A stretch of DNA of 50,934 nucleotides from Deltaproteobacteria bacterium (GTDB lineage: Bacteria > Desulfobacterota > BSN033 > UBA1163). Location: positions 1-50,934 of the forward strand of contig JAGXTA010000019.1 in the NCBI GenBank assembly GCA_018333535.1, in the 5' to 3' direction. The notes beneath the pieces are model-generated. The model saw only the letters and a list, made by a program, of their open reading frames with translations. It was not told where the DNA came from and did not search any database. Shown piece by piece: positions 22,595-31,349 of this stretch (positions are counted from its first letter, which is position 1; each line of letters begins with the position of its first letter). The translations under genes were made by a program, and so were the position numbers.

Positions 22595-24097
22595 TTTAGC
22601 CAGTCTCATCAGTTCGGCAGGCAATGCTTCGTCCCTTTCTACCAGATAATCCCTGTACTCCTGATAGTTGGGCTGGACCCACAAAGGGTTTCCGAAAATT
22701 TCGTGGGTCATGATATTGAAGGCCACCTGTGTGATGTAGAACCGGTGATGGTGTCTCAGAATCGGGTTTCGTGAAAAAAGTTTGATCAGCTCGCGGGGTC
22801 TCCAGTAATATCGCCTCATGATGTTCTTGTAGATGAAGTTGAGCTGTTCAAGGTCATCCACCTCCCGGGTCGGCATCAGGGCATGGAGGTAGTCAAAATT
22901 CCGGTATTCCCAGTCTTTAATCCTGCCCATCTCCTTCATCTTATTAAAAAAAGGCGTCCCGGGAAGAGGGGTGATGATGTTGAGACCGAAATGGTCCACA
23001 TACTTCCCGAAGAATTTTAAGAAGGCATCGCGATCTTCCTCAGTCTCCTCCCAGTGGCCAATGAGAAGTGTGGCCATTACCATCAATTGATGTTTCTTCA
23101 AGAGCTTCATTGCCCTCAACGCTTCATCCACGGAATGCCGCTTGCTGATATCTTTCAGGACATTGTCCTTATGGTATTCGAGGCCTAACATAAATTGATA
23201 GACCCCTGCCTCCCGGAAACCGTCCAAAAGGTCTTGGTCCCGAATGACAAGGTCCGCCCTCGATTGAAGCCAGAAGCGCTGATTCGTCTTTCTTTTAAGC
23301 ATCTCTTCGATAAACCCGATTCCCTGATCACGGGTGACATTGAAGGTATTGTCTCCCACATAAAAAATGTCCCGGTGATACTTCTCCTTTAATAATTGAA
23401 GTTCATCAGCGATCAGCCCTGGACTCTTCCTTCGCCATTTCTTTTTATAGAAGGCTGATTCCGAGCAGAAAGAGCAGTCAAACGTGCAGCCCCTTGAGAA
23501 GTTGACCACAAGCCCTCTCTTGCCTTCCGATGGAAGGCCGATATAAGGATGTTCCATCTTAGCAAGATGGTAGGCGGGAAGGGGCAGGGTATCGAGGTCC
23601 TCTATAAATGGGCGGTCGCCCGTATAGATGAAATTTCCTTTCTCGTCGAGGTAGGCAAGGCCCAGGACCTTTGAGAGATCATCTTTCTTCTCCACCGTCC
23701 TGAGAAATTCGGCCAGGGTCACCTCTCCCTCTCCAACGCAGATGTAATCGATGGCAGGGCAGTCCCTGAGCGTCTCCTCAGCCATAAAGGAGGGATGTTC
23801 TCCGCCCATGATAATGATTGTTTTGGGGCTGAGGGCCTTCACCAGACTGGCGGCATTCATTCCATCATAGATGAAGGCGGTACAGGTGACGGAGATGCCT
23901 ACCACATCGGGTTTCTCCTTTCGAATCTTTTCTTCGAGATCCCCCCAGGGATTTTCATTGATGGTGCAATCCATGTAATCGATGTCTAAACTTTCCCTCT
24001 CCAGATAAGCCAGTAACTGGAGGCAACCCGGGGAGGGCACCCAGGCTCGAAGAATGGTCCAGATTTTATGGGGGGGGTCTATCAGGAGGAACCGCAT
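22592..24097 (-). CDS. B12-binding domain radical SAM protein
   Basis: Predicted cobalamin-dependent radical SAM enzyme, product unknown. Residues 1-140 form the B12-binding Rossmann domain (LLIDPPHKIW at the start, PDVVGISVTC, IIIMGGEHPSFMAEE). From about residue 195 comes the radical SAM barrel with the 4Fe-4S motif CTFDCSFC (Cx3Cx2C) and VGDNTFNVTRD. The C-terminal part (RPRELIKLF to the end) matches nothing I can name. Length 501 residues. The ATG at 24097 is preceded by AGAGG. It lies 13 nt after the U32 gene and both are probably co-transcribed. BchE/HpnJ-type proteins are the nearest analogues by layout. Confidence 0.9.
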   Translation of the reverse strand: MRFLLIDPPHKIWTILRAWVPSPGCLQLLAYLERESLDIDYMDCTINENPWGDLEEKIRKEKPDVVGISVTCTAFIYDGMNAASLVKALSPKTIIIMGGEHPSFMAEETLRDCPAIDYICVGEGEVTLAEFLRTVEKKDDLSKVLGLAYLDEKGNFIYTGDRPFIEDLDTLPLPAYHLAKMEHPYIGLPSEGKRGLVVNFSRGCTFDCSFCSESAFYKKKWRRKSPGLIADELQLLKEKYHRDIFYVGDNTFNVTRDQGIGFIEEMLKRKTNQRFWLQSRADLVIRDQDLLDGFREAGVYQFMLGLEYHKDNVLKDISKRHSVDEALRAMKLLKKHQLMVMATLLIGHWEETEEDRDAFLKFFGKYVDHFGLNIITPLPGTPFFNKMKEMGRIKDWEYRNFDYLHALMPTREVDDLEQLNFIYKNIMRRYYWRPRELIKLFSRNPILRHHHRFYITQVAFNIMTHEIFGNPLWVQPNYQEYRDYLVERDEALPAELMRLAK

Positions 24098-24110
24098 GTC
24101 CTCTGCTTCC

Positions 24111-25376
24111 TTAAGGACGGATGGACTGTCCTCTTTTTAAACGCCACCGGATGAGGCGTTTTAAAAGAGGCTTAACAAGGGGAATTTGGAAGAGAAGATG
24201 GGAACGGGGGGCTTCGAAAATCTCTCCGGATAGAAGTTTTTCAGAAAAATTCTTTACCTTCTCAGATGCCTTTTCCACTCCCTCCCTGTCCACAACCGCC
24301 ACCTTTTCAAATACCTTTTCACAATAGAGGCACTGTGAACAGGAGGTCTGATTGCAGTCCATCTTCTTAAAGTGTTCGATGAACCCGTCGAGCTTTCGAT
24401 TGTCCATCTGGATGAGCTGCCGGACCTCAAGGTCAAAGACCTTCTCCAATTCTGAGACCTTCATGATGTTCACATGTTCGGGTTTGATGAAATATTCGAG
24501 GTGGAGAGGCGTGAAGGCCCCTTTTCTCGGAAGAGTGAAGAGATCCAGAAGATTTCCGTCATAACGCCGGTTTTCATAAGCCTTCACATGCGAGACGAGA
24601 AGAGGCGTTCGTTTAAATCGCTCCGTGATTTTAAAATGGTTGTATCCGAGGGCTTCATAATGCGAGACGTCTTCCGGCCGGATCCATGGCGATTTCAGAA
24701 GCTCCACGGGTTCCATCAATTTCCGATAGAGGCAGAGGTATCCCGGATACTGAAGATAGCAATTAGCCTCCTCTTCTCCTTCTCTTGAGGCATGGCCATC
24801 ATGATTGACATGCTCGTAGTTATAAGGACACTGCCAGAGGCAGATGTTATTGACGAGAATCTCCAGATTGCACTTTACGGTTTTCCGAATGGCTTCAAGG
24901 GTTTTGAATTCTCGGTTGATATGTTCGTCAATGATGATTTCCTCCACGCCCATCTCTTCATATTGAAGGGCCTTTCTTACTGTATTGACCCGTGCGGTGG
25001 TGGAGGCTTTTATCTTCAAACGGGGGAATCGTTTTCTGATGAGGTCGATGAGATAGGGAACGCCAACGACAACCGAATCCGCACCTGCATCATCCACCCA
25101 TTCGAGAAGGTCAATGATCTGCCCATAACCCTTCCTTGAATACTGGAGGTTTCCGAGGCAGGGCGCATTGAGGAGGTAGCTGAACTCCATTCCCTTTTCG
25201 TGGCAGGCGTGGATGTAACGTTGGACATATTTCCTGTTGACCTGAGGGAGTACAAATCCCGGCCTTGCTCCCCCGACCACATCAAAGGGAAGTTTCCCGA
25301 AGAAGGCATCGACGGATGTCCCACTGAGGGCATCAAGAAGGCCAAAATCCCAGTTCGTTCCCACCCGGAGTTTCAT
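24111..25376 (-). CDS. peptidase U32-like protein with cysteine cluster
   Basis: Member of the U32 fold family, which includes collagenase-like proteins and iron-sulfur hydroxylase partners such as UbiU/UbiV. The 421-residue protein has a TIM-barrel-like N-terminal half (FSYLLNAPCLGNLQYSR, ADSVVVGVPYLIDL, KIKASTTARV, EEIIIDEHINREF) and the cysteines NICLWQCPYNYEH and NCYLQYPGYLC that in U32 proteins bind a 4Fe-4S cluster. A second group CNQTSCSQCLYC is near the C-terminus. Pairing with a radical SAM protein immediately downstream suggests a shared modification pathway. No Shine-Dalgarno sequence before the ATG at 25376. Confidence 0.85.
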   Translation of the reverse strand: MKLRVGTNWDFGLLDALSGTSVDAFFGKLPFDVVGGARPGFVLPQVNRKYVQRYIHACHEKGMEFSYLLNAPCLGNLQYSRKGYGQIIDLLEWVDDAGADSVVVGVPYLIDLIRKRFPRLKIKASTTARVNTVRKALQYEEMGVEEIIIDEHINREFKTLEAIRKTVKCNLEILVNNICLWQCPYNYEHVNHDGHASREGEEEANCYLQYPGYLCLYRKLMEPVELLKSPWIRPEDVSHYEALGYNHFKITERFKRTPLLVSHVKAYENRRYDGNLLDLFTLPRKGAFTPLHLEYFIKPEHVNIMKVSELEKVFDLEVRQLIQMDNRKLDGFIEHFKKMDCNQTSCSQCLYCEKVFEKVAVVDREGVEKASEKVKNFSEKLLSGEIFEAPRSHLLFQIPLVKPLLKRLIRWRLKRGQSIRP

Positions 25377-25430
25377 CGTGGATTAAAAATAACACGCAGG
25401 ATAGTCTCTTTTCAAGAGAGGGTGAAAACA

Positions 25431-25453
25431 GAAAAGGCGTCCAGAAGGACGCC
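25431..25453 (-). terminator. terminator of hsp20
   Basis: GGCGTCC at 25436-25442 pairs perfectly with GGACGCC at 25447-25453 around a 4-nt loop; read on the minus strand it is followed by TTTTCTGTTTT. Confidence 0.8.
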
Positions 25454-25484
25454 CTCTATAAAGGTCAAGAAAACAAAGGGAATA

Positions 25485-25955
25485 TTATTCCACTTTGATC
25501 TTGATCTCTTTCTTTTTCGCTTCTTCCGATTTCGGAAGGGTCACCTTCAGCACGCCATTCTTGTAAGAGGCTGTGATCTTATCGCTCTGAACATCCCCGG
25601 GAAGCCGAACCGAACGGGTGAAAGACCCGAAGCTCCTTTCGATGAGGTGATAGTTCTCTTCCTTCTCCTCTTTTTCCTGCTTCTTCTCGCCCTTAATGGC
25701 GAGGACTCCCTCGCTTAGAGAGATGTCGATATCCTTCGGATCAAGGCCCGGGACTTCAGTCTTGACGACAATGTCGTTCTTCGTTTCCGAGACATCGAGG
25801 GCAGGAAACCACTCGCCGGCCTCTTCGCCTCTCTTCCGGTGGCCTCCTTCGAAGAAGGAATCCCAGAGCCGGTCCATGTCCCTTCTCATTCTCTCAAAAT
25901 CCCTGAGGGGCGACAATTCCCTGAAGGGTCTCCAGATTTCAAGCTCTTTTGCCAT
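25485..25955 (-). CDS. small heat shock protein, Hsp20 family
   Basis: ATP-independent chaperone that holds unfolding proteins, forming cytosolic oligomers. The 156-residue protein has a short N-terminal region (RPFRELSPLRDFERMRRDMDR), the alpha-crystallin domain from about residue 48 (FPALDVSETKNDIVVKTEVPG to FTRSVRLPGDV) with the family A-x-x-x-n-G-v-L motif as ASYKNGVLKVTLPK, and a charged C-terminal tail. The ATG at 25955 is preceded by GGAAGGAGGG. Single gene with a sigma70-type promoter and its own terminator. No heat-shock operator such as CIRCE was found upstream. Confidence 0.96.
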   Translation of the reverse strand: MAKELEIWRPFRELSPLRDFERMRRDMDRLWDSFFEGGHRKRGEEAGEWFPALDVSETKNDIVVKTEVPGLDPKDIDISLSEGVLAIKGEKKQEKEEKEENYHLIERSFGSFTRSVRLPGDVQSDKITASYKNGVLKVTLPKSEEAKKKEIKIKVE

Positions 25956-26000
25956 AAATTATCCCTCCTTCCTTATTTTTAAATCTCGCTTTTTACTAAA

Positions 26001-26028
26001 AAAATAATCACACTTTTCCGTTTGTCAA
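26001..26028 (-). promoter_or_regulatory. hsp20 promoter
   Basis: On the minus strand TTGACA (26028-26023), 16-bp spacer, TATTTT (26006-26001); leader of about 40 nt to the ATG. Confidence 0.6.
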
Positions 26029-26049
26029 GATCTCACAGATTTGTAACAC

Positions 26050-26177
26050 TTTAGCTCTTTGAAAAACGTTATCTAATCCCCCTTCATCCCCCTTTGTCAA
26101 AAGGGGGAAATGTTTCTCCTCCCTTTGGAAAAGGGAGGTGGGGAGGGATTTTAAAAAGTTTATTTCAAACAGCTAAA
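26050..26177. repeat. family D palindromic repeat, copy 1
   Basis: Ends TTTAGCTCTTTGAAA and TTTCAAACAGCTAAA are inverted repeats; inside are TAATCCCCCTTCATCCCCC / AAGGGGGAAA and CTCCCTTTGG / AAAGGGAGGTGGGGAGGG. The same words in reverse orientation form the core at 43382-43545. Confidence 0.8.
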
Positions 26178-26557
26178 TTATTACACAGATTTTACTTCCT
26201 GGTTTGAGTGGCGTTGCCAAGAAGTTTATAACAATATGATATTTTTGAATATTACTTGGGGATTAAATTGACAGGTCTCTCAAATTTTGATATACTTCAA
26301 TAAAAAGTGTGTGCCATAATATAAGAAAGGATCATCGTACCAATTTAGCCTTTTGGAAAATCCTTTTTCACCATTCCCGGGAAAGCCGGGGATTAAGATT
26401 CGATAGACGGGACATTCTCTCCGAGCCAGAGGCTCTTCTGAGCCGGAGGCCTGTCCCGCAAAAACGGGGCTAGAAAACCTCCTCTATCAAGGGCGAAATA
26501 GATCCGTTCGATGCGCAAAGCCCCATAAAAATAATGTTCGCATCAAAAGGAAATGAG
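26178..26557. other. 380-nt gap: weak promoter and a family C palindrome, no gene
   Basis: TTGACA (26270-26275) and TATACT (26291-26296) with a 15-bp spacer are a weak promoter candidate for the nucleotidyltransferase gene, giving a leader of about 250 nt. A palindrome with outer arms GGGACA / TGTCCC and inner CTCTCCGAGCCAGAGG / GAGCCGGAGGCC lies at 26409-26457. No ORF of interest was seen. Confidence 0.45.
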
Positions 26558-27088
26558 ATGACAGGGAAAGAATTCTTAAATTCCGTGGCAAACGGGCAAC
26601 TTGACATCGTTCAAATTCTTCTTGATATACTTGCGGAGACAGGTTCGCGGTACTGCGTGATCGGGGGTCTTGCCGTAAACGCCTACGTTGACCCTGTTGT
26701 GAGTCTCGATATAGATGTCGTGGTGACGGTTGATGACGTGGAAGCCACCAGTGCCGCCGCTAAAGGGCGGGGCCTGAAGGTTGAGGAGTTCGAACATAGC
26801 GTCAACATGAGCAGCCCTGGTTCCGATTTACGGATCCAACTCCAGACGGACTCCCGGTATCAGGACTTCATCCCACGCGCAGAGATCAGGGAGGTTCTCG
26901 GTTACAGAATGAGCGTGGCCATTCTCGAGGATGTGTTGCAGGGGAAAGTGTGGGCATACATGGATCAAACACGCCGGAGAAGCAAACGGCAAAAAGATCT
27001 GGCTGATATTTTGCGTATCATCGAAACGTATCCGCAACTTGGGACGAAGCTCCCTCAAAGTCTGCAAGAAGAATTGGATAAAAAATAG
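26558..27088 (+). CDS. nucleotidyltransferase-like protein (AbiEii/MNT-type fold)
   Basis: Predicted member of the nucleotidyltransferase superfamily; role unknown. The 176-residue product contains the motif YCVIGGLAVNAYVDPVVSLDIDVVV, where GGLAV and the D-x-D (DID) pair correspond to the hG-S/hDxDhhh site in a relaxed form, then a third acidic strand RIQLQTDSRY and a C-terminal helical domain with RRSKRQKDLADILRI, a segment also seen in AbiEii-type toxins (KDLxDIxxL). The start at 26558 has AAAAGGA upstream. There is no recognisable antitoxin partner on either side, so a stand-alone role is possible. Confidence 0.7.
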   Translation: MTGKEFLNSVANGQLDIVQILLDILAETGSRYCVIGGLAVNAYVDPVVSLDIDVVVTVDDVEATSAAAKGRGLKVEEFEHSVNMSSPGSDLRIQLQTDSRYQDFIPRAEIREVLGYRMSVAILEDVLQGKVWAYMDQTRRRSKRQKDLADILRIIETYPQLGTKLPQSLQEELDKK

Positions 27089-27386
27089 TGAAGCCTCCCG
27101 TCCACAGGACGGGGCTTCCCGGAGATGAAGTATCATTTATATTGTACTCCTTGACCCCGCCTATCCAGCTTTGGCGGGACGAAGCACTTACCGGCCACCG
27201 AACAAGTTTTTCCGGCAAGCGGCTGATAGCCTTTCCTTATCCTAACCGAATTTTGAAGGTGATCCCAGTCCATTTTAAGACTTCATTCCAGGTGTAGAGA
27301 GCAGGGATGTCCTTGGGCTATAACTTGCAACTGGGCTTTTTTCTGTTATGATTAAATTATAAATTTGAGAAAGGAGGATACACGAC
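27089..27386. other. 298-nt gap: hairpin, no gene
   Basis: CCCGTCC / GGACGGG at 27097-27113 with flanking GAAG / CTTC forms a hairpin just after the nucleotidyltransferase stop; it lacks a T-run. A Shine-Dalgarno sequence for the superoxide dismutase gene, AAAGGAGG, is at the right end. No gene seen. Confidence 0.5.
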
Positions 27387-27965
27387 ATGGCTTATACGGC
27401 AAAAGATTACAATGGCATCATCGGAATGGAGGGATTCAGCGAGACCCTTCTGAAAAACCATTTTACCCTCTATCAGGGATATGTGACCAATACCAACAAG
27501 GTTCTGGATACCCTTTCTGAAATGGCCAAAGGCGGAAAGATCGGGACCCCTGAATATGCGGAGTTGAAACGAAGGCTCGGCTGGGAGTTTAACGGAATGA
27601 GACTCCATGAACTCTATTTTGAGAACCTTGGAGGAAAAGGGGCACTCAACAAAGATGGGAAACTCGGTAAGAAGGTTGCCGAAGAATTTGGAAGTTATGA
27701 AAACTGGGAGGCCGACTTCAAAGGGGTGGGCACGATGAGAGGCGTTGGCTGGGCCATTCTCTATCAGGATCCTTTGAGTGGAAGATTGATCAACCAGTGG
27801 ATCAATGAGCATGATGTCGGACATCCCGCCGGATGCAATCCGCTATTTATTATGGATGTCTTTGAGCATGCCTTTATGATCGATTATGGTTTGAAACGAG
27901 CAGATTATATCACTGCCTTCTTCAAGAATATCAAGTGGGAGGCCGTGGAAGGCCGAATGAAGTAA
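27387..27965 (+). CDS. superoxide dismutase, Fe/Mn type
   Basis: Converts superoxide to oxygen and hydrogen peroxide. The 192-residue protein has the four metal ligands at the family spacing: His25 (LLKNHFTLYQGY), His74 (NGMRLHELYF), Asp157 and His161 (DVFEHAFMIDYG). No signal peptide, so cytosolic. The usual NHxxxW context of the second histidine is replaced by NGMRLHELYF, a variant seen in anaerobe relatives. Iron or manganese use cannot be told by eye. The ATG at 27387 is preceded by AAAGGAGG. Transcribed alone and flanked by repeats. Its presence fits an anaerobe that meets oxygen occasionally. Confidence 0.93.
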   Translation: MAYTAKDYNGIIGMEGFSETLLKNHFTLYQGYVTNTNKVLDTLSEMAKGGKIGTPEYAELKRRLGWEFNGMRLHELYFENLGGKGALNKDGKLGKKVAEEFGSYENWEADFKGVGTMRGVGWAILYQDPLSGRLINQWINEHDVGHPAGCNPLFIMDVFEHAFMIDYGLKRADYITAFFKNIKWEAVEGRMK

Positions 27966-27987
27966 GTTGTGGTAAGAGTAATTTCCC

Positions 27988-28118
27988 ATCCCCCTCTCTC
28001 CGAGCCAGAGGGTCTCCGAGCCGGCGGCCTGACCTCCCCCTTGAAGGGGGAGGAATCACGCGAAGCGCATGTTGATTACCCTCCCTCTCAGGGGGAGGGT
28101 TGGGGTGGGGGTGGGTTA
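27988..28118. repeat. family C plus GC-rich palindromes after the superoxide dismutase gene
   Basis: CTCTCCGAGCCAGAGGG then TCTCCGAGCCGGCGGCC, followed by CCTCCCCCTTGAAGGGGGAGG and CCCTCTCAGGGGGAGGG with GGGTGGGGGT. The last words match the palindrome lodged inside cysS at 40682-40721 and the family C words recur at 26409-26457, 39024-39066 and 43432-43467. Confidence 0.75.
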
Positions 28119-28166
28119 TGCTCCCCTTCCTTGAGTTCAGCCTCCAGGCATATAGGACACAGTCAA

Positions 28167-29342
28167 TTAAATTAAGGGGGGGTAAGCTTTAAATTTCCTC
28201 AGTTTCTCAGCAGCCCCTGCCAGAGTCTCCATCTTTTTTGGAAAGCAAAAACGAACCTTGGTCGCTCCCAGAGAGGGATGGCTGTAAAAGCTGCTTCCCG
28301 GAACAGTGGCTACCCTTGCTTTTTCTACCAGATATCGGGCAAAAGCCACATCATCCGAAAAACCGAAATGGCGCACATCGGTCATAATGTAGTAGGCCCC
28401 ATTAGGCAGATAGACTTTAAATCCAGCCTCCTCTAATACTCGATCAAGAAAATCCCTTCTCTCCTGATAATCCCTGGCAAGAGTCTGGTAATAACTTCGA
28501 TCTATGCGCAGAGCAGCGGCTGCAGCTTCCTGAAGAGGGTGAGGCGCTCCGACTGTTAAGAAATCGTGAACCCTGCGGATGGATGCTGTCAGATGGGCCG
28601 GGGCGATGGCCCAGCCCACTCGCCAACCCGTGAGGCTATAAGTCTTTGAAATGGAGTTGATGGTGACGGTCTGGTCCCGCATCCCGGAGAGAGAGGCGAT
28701 GCTGATATGCTTGGCTCCATCATAAAGAATGTGTTCATAAATCTCGTCGGTCACGGCCAAAACATCCCATTTCAGGCAGAGATCGGCAATAAACTGCAAT
28801 TCCTCCCGTGAAAAAACTTTGCCAGTGGGATTATTGGGAGTGTTGATGATAATGGCCTTGGTCTTGTTATTAAAGGTTTGAGATAGTTCCTTCTCATCAA
28901 AATGCCAGTCGGGTTCGTGAAGAGTGATGAAGCGGGGCCTGGCCTCACAGAGGATAGTGTCCGGACCATAATTTTCATAAAATGGCTCAAACACAACAAC
29001 CTCTTCACCAGGATTCACGATGGCCATCAGCGAAGAGATCATTGCCTCAGTTGACCCGCAACAGACCGTGACCTCTCTTTCCGGGTCGATGGTGACGCCA
29101 TTATGCCAGGCGAACTTTTCAGCAATAGCCTGGCGAAGATTAATCGTTCCCCAGGTGATCGCATACTGGTTAAAATCTGCTCGGATGGCTTCTATCGCGG
29201 CCTCTTTGACTTCAAGGGGAGCCGGAAAATCAGGGAAACCCTGAGCCAAATTAACACCCTGATGTTTGAGGCAGATCCGGGTCATCTCCCGGATCACCGA
29301 TTCGGTGAACTTCGATGCACGCTCGGAAGAGAATGTTTTCAT
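28167..29342 (-). CDS. PLP-dependent aminotransferase, class I/II (fold type I)
   Basis: Amino-group transfer enzyme of the aspartate aminotransferase superfamily, cytosolic dimer. The 391-residue protein has the substrate loop VNLAQGFPDFP at residues 30-40, the PLP phosphate site CGSTEA, the NTPNNPTGKVF motif at 167-177, TDEIYE with the ring-stacking aspartate at 199, and the Schiff-base Lys233 in SISKTYSLTGWRVGW. The QGFPDF N-terminus resembles methionine/kynurenine (YbdL/KAT-like) aminotransferases more than aspartate enzymes; exact substrate uncertain. Single gene divergent from the tungstate module. Confidence 0.93.
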   Translation of the reverse strand: MKTFSSERASKFTESVIREMTRICLKHQGVNLAQGFPDFPAPLEVKEAAIEAIRADFNQYAITWGTINLRQAIAEKFAWHNGVTIDPEREVTVCCGSTEAMISSLMAIVNPGEEVVVFEPFYENYGPDTILCEARPRFITLHEPDWHFDEKELSQTFNNKTKAIIINTPNNPTGKVFSREELQFIADLCLKWDVLAVTDEIYEHILYDGAKHISIASLSGMRDQTVTINSISKTYSLTGWRVGWAIAPAHLTASIRRVHDFLTVGAPHPLQEAAAAALRIDRSYYQTLARDYQERRDFLDRVLEEAGFKVYLPNGAYYIMTDVRHFGFSDDVAFARYLVEKARVATVPGSSFYSHPSLGATKVRFCFPKKMETLAGAAEKLRKFKAYPPLI

Positions 29343-29514
29343 GGCCGCTCCCTTGGAAGAAAAATCAATGCTGCCATCTTATGGGATATCAGGGGTCTTC
29401 GTCAATACCGAGCATAGATTTTCCCCTTCCGGGTTAGTCCGGAAAAGGACCGAAGATAATTGGGAATATATTGCTTATTTAGTAATAAAAAGTAATTATT
29501 TGTAATATTTATCC

Positions 29515-29543
29515 TTGACAACCCGAAACCCATCCTTTATCAT
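29515..29543 (+). promoter_or_regulatory. promoter of the tungstate module
   Basis: TTGACA at 29515-29520, 17-bp spacer, TATCAT at 29538-29543; transcript start near 29550 and GGAGGAG just before the ATG at 29568. Confidence 0.65.
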
Positions 29544-29567
29544 CTTTATATCCATTGGAGGAGAGCC

Positions 29568-30485
29568 ATGCCTGAAGAGATGATGAATACAAAAGAGGTT
29601 GCCCAATATTTGGGAGTCCATGAGAAACAGGTCTATGCATTGATCAAATCGAAAAAGATTCCATCCACCCGGGTAACCGGGAAGTGGGTTTTCCCAAGAA
29701 AATTGATTGACGATTGGATTGAATCGAATGCAAAGATCGGCCTTGAAAAAGCCAGGGAGAAAGGCGGGCGTATTGAAGGTGCCCTTCTCGCATCTGGAAG
29801 TAACGATCCTATCCTCGACATGCTCCAGACTTATCTAAAGGAATCCCATCCTGAATTCTATATTTTCTCCGCCAATACCGGAAGCACGGATGGTCTGAAA
29901 GCCCTGAACATGGGTTACACAGATATCGCCTGGTCCCATCTTCTCGATCCGAAAAGTGGGGAGTATAATATCCCCTTTCTTGCCAACTATCTTCCCAATG
30001 TGAAGCCGGTCGTGGTCAATCTTTTTGATCGGGACCTCGGGTTTGTGACCGCTCCAAAGAATCCATTGGGCCTTCGGGGATTTGACGATCTCACCCGCAG
30101 AGGGGTCCGGTTTCTTAACCGCCAGAAAGGGGCGGGTACCAGAGTCCTTTTAGATCACCATCTCAAGAGATTGAAGATTTCATCTTCCAGGATATCTGGA
30201 TATGAAAAAGAGGTCTACACCCATTTCGAAGTCGGCCTCTCGATCCTTTCAAAAGAAGCGGATGTGGGTATCGCCACGATTGCCGTCTCCAAACTTTTCG
30301 GCCTTTCATTCATCCCCATCACCCGGGAGCGATTCGATATGATTCTTGATAAGACAACCTTTTTTGACAAGGGAATTCAAGCCTTCATCGAAGTTCTCAA
30401 TTCTCCGGCCTTTAGAAAACGGGTCGAGAAGGTGGGAAACTACGATTTCAGTAATTCAGGGAAAATACTTTATTCAAAAAATTAG
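29568..30485 (+). CDS. one-component regulator: excisionase-type HTH with PBP-like sensor domain
   Basis: Probable regulator of the tungstate operon it heads. Residues 6-55 form a helix-turn-helix of the excisionase/AlpA type (MNTKEVAQYLGVHEKQVYALIKSKKIP, with the GKWVFPRKLIDDWI end). From about residue 68 comes a periplasmic-binding-protein-like domain with no signal peptide, so cytosolic: LLASGSNDPILDMLQTYLK, SANTGSTDGLKALNMGYTDIAWSH and RQKGAGTRVLLD, matching the PBP_like domain also found at the end of MoeA-type proteins. The neighbourhood (tupA, tupB, tupC 15 nt and further downstream) makes an oxyanion or molybdenum/tungsten cofactor signal likely. This layout differs from the TOBE-type regulators ModE and TunR. 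Confidence 0.85.
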   Translation: MPEEMMNTKEVAQYLGVHEKQVYALIKSKKIPSTRVTGKWVFPRKLIDDWIESNAKIGLEKAREKGGRIEGALLASGSNDPILDMLQTYLKESHPEFYIFSANTGSTDGLKALNMGYTDIAWSHLLDPKSGEYNIPFLANYLPNVKPVVVNLFDRDLGFVTAPKNPLGLRGFDDLTRRGVRFLNRQKGAGTRVLLDHHLKRLKISSSRISGYEKEVYTHFEVGLSILSKEADVGIATIAVSKLFGLSFIPITRERFDMILDKTTFFDKGIQAFIEVLNSPAFRKRVEKVGNYDFSNSGKILYSKN

Positions 30486-30500
30486 ACGAGGAGGATATGG

Positions 30501-31349
30501 ATGAAGAAGTACAGTTTCATTTGGTTAATCTGTTTGCCTTTCATCATACCATTTTTATTAATCCCTGCCGGGGCCCAGCAGAAAAATATTATTCTTGCCA
30601 CAACGACCAGCACCCAGGACTCAGGGCTTCTTGATGTCTTGATTCCAATCTTTGAGAAAAAAACGGGCTATTTTGTCAAAACGATTGCCGTGGGTTCAGG
30701 TCAGGCCATGGCTATGGGGCAGAAAGGGGAAGCAGACGTCCTCTTGGTTCATTCTCCTGATGCGGAGAAAAAATTTATTGCCGAGGGGCACGGGATCAAT
30801 CGTAGGCTCATCATGCACAACGACTATATTATTGTAGGACCTTCGAATGATCCATCGAAGATTAAAGGATTGAAATCCTCATCAGAGGCATTTAAAAAGA
30901 TTTCCTCGGAAAAGACCCTCTTTATGTCGAGGGGGGATAATTCAGGGACCAATTCAAAAGAAAAGGCAATCTGGAAAATTGCCGGGATAAATCCAGAGGG
31001 AGAGAAATGGTATCAGCAAACGGGCCTCGGAATGGGTCAGACCTTGAATGTCGCTGCCGAGAAAAAAGGATACACCCTAACCGACCGAGGGACTTACCTG
31101 GCTTTAAAGAAAAATCTCGGGCTTGACATCCTGGTCGCAGGAGATGCCATCCTCCTCAACATCTATCATGTCATCGAGGTCAATCCGAATAAATGGCCGA
31201 AGGTGAATGCGGCCGGAGCAAAAGCCTTTGCCGACTTCATGGTTTCCAGGGAAGCCCAGGAGGTCATCAAAACCTTCGGGGTGGATAAGTTCGGATCGCC
31301 TCTTTTCTTCCCCGATGCAGGGAAGAAAGAAGAAGAACTTGGCAAGTAA
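30501..31349 (+). CDS. tupA: tungstate ABC transporter substrate-binding protein
   Basis: Periplasmic receptor with high affinity for tungstate in the TupA family. The 282-residue protein has a signal peptide (residues 1-25, ending in PAGAQQ) and the family signature TTTSTQDSGLLDVLIPIFEKKTGY, then VGSGQAMAMGQKGEADVLLVHSP and SRGDNSGTNSKEK. These residues line the oxyanion pocket in TupA; molybdate receptors (ModA) lack the TTTSTQ motif. It starts 15 nt after the regulator. Between it and tupB lies a 230-bp palindromic repeat, so all three structural genes may be transcribed through it. Confidence 0.93.
   Translation: MKKYSFIWLICLPFIIPFLLIPAGAQQKNIILATTTSTQDSGLLDVLIPIFEKKTGYFVKTIAVGSGQAMAMGQKGEADVLLVHSPDAEKKFIAEGHGINRRLIMHNDYIIVGPSNDPSKIKGLKSSSEAFKKISSEKTLFMSRGDNSGTNSKEKAIWKIAGINPEGEKWYQQTGLGMGQTLNVAAEKKGYTLTDRGTYLALKKNLGLDILVAGDAILLNIYHVIEVNPNKWPKVNAAGAKAFADFMVSREAQEVIKTFGVDKFGSPLFFPDAGKKEEELGK

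Noticed and set aside
26050-26177. CRISPR array
   Set aside because: Repeats are palindromic singles of variable length, not regularly spaced direct repeats with unique spacers; no cas genes were seen.
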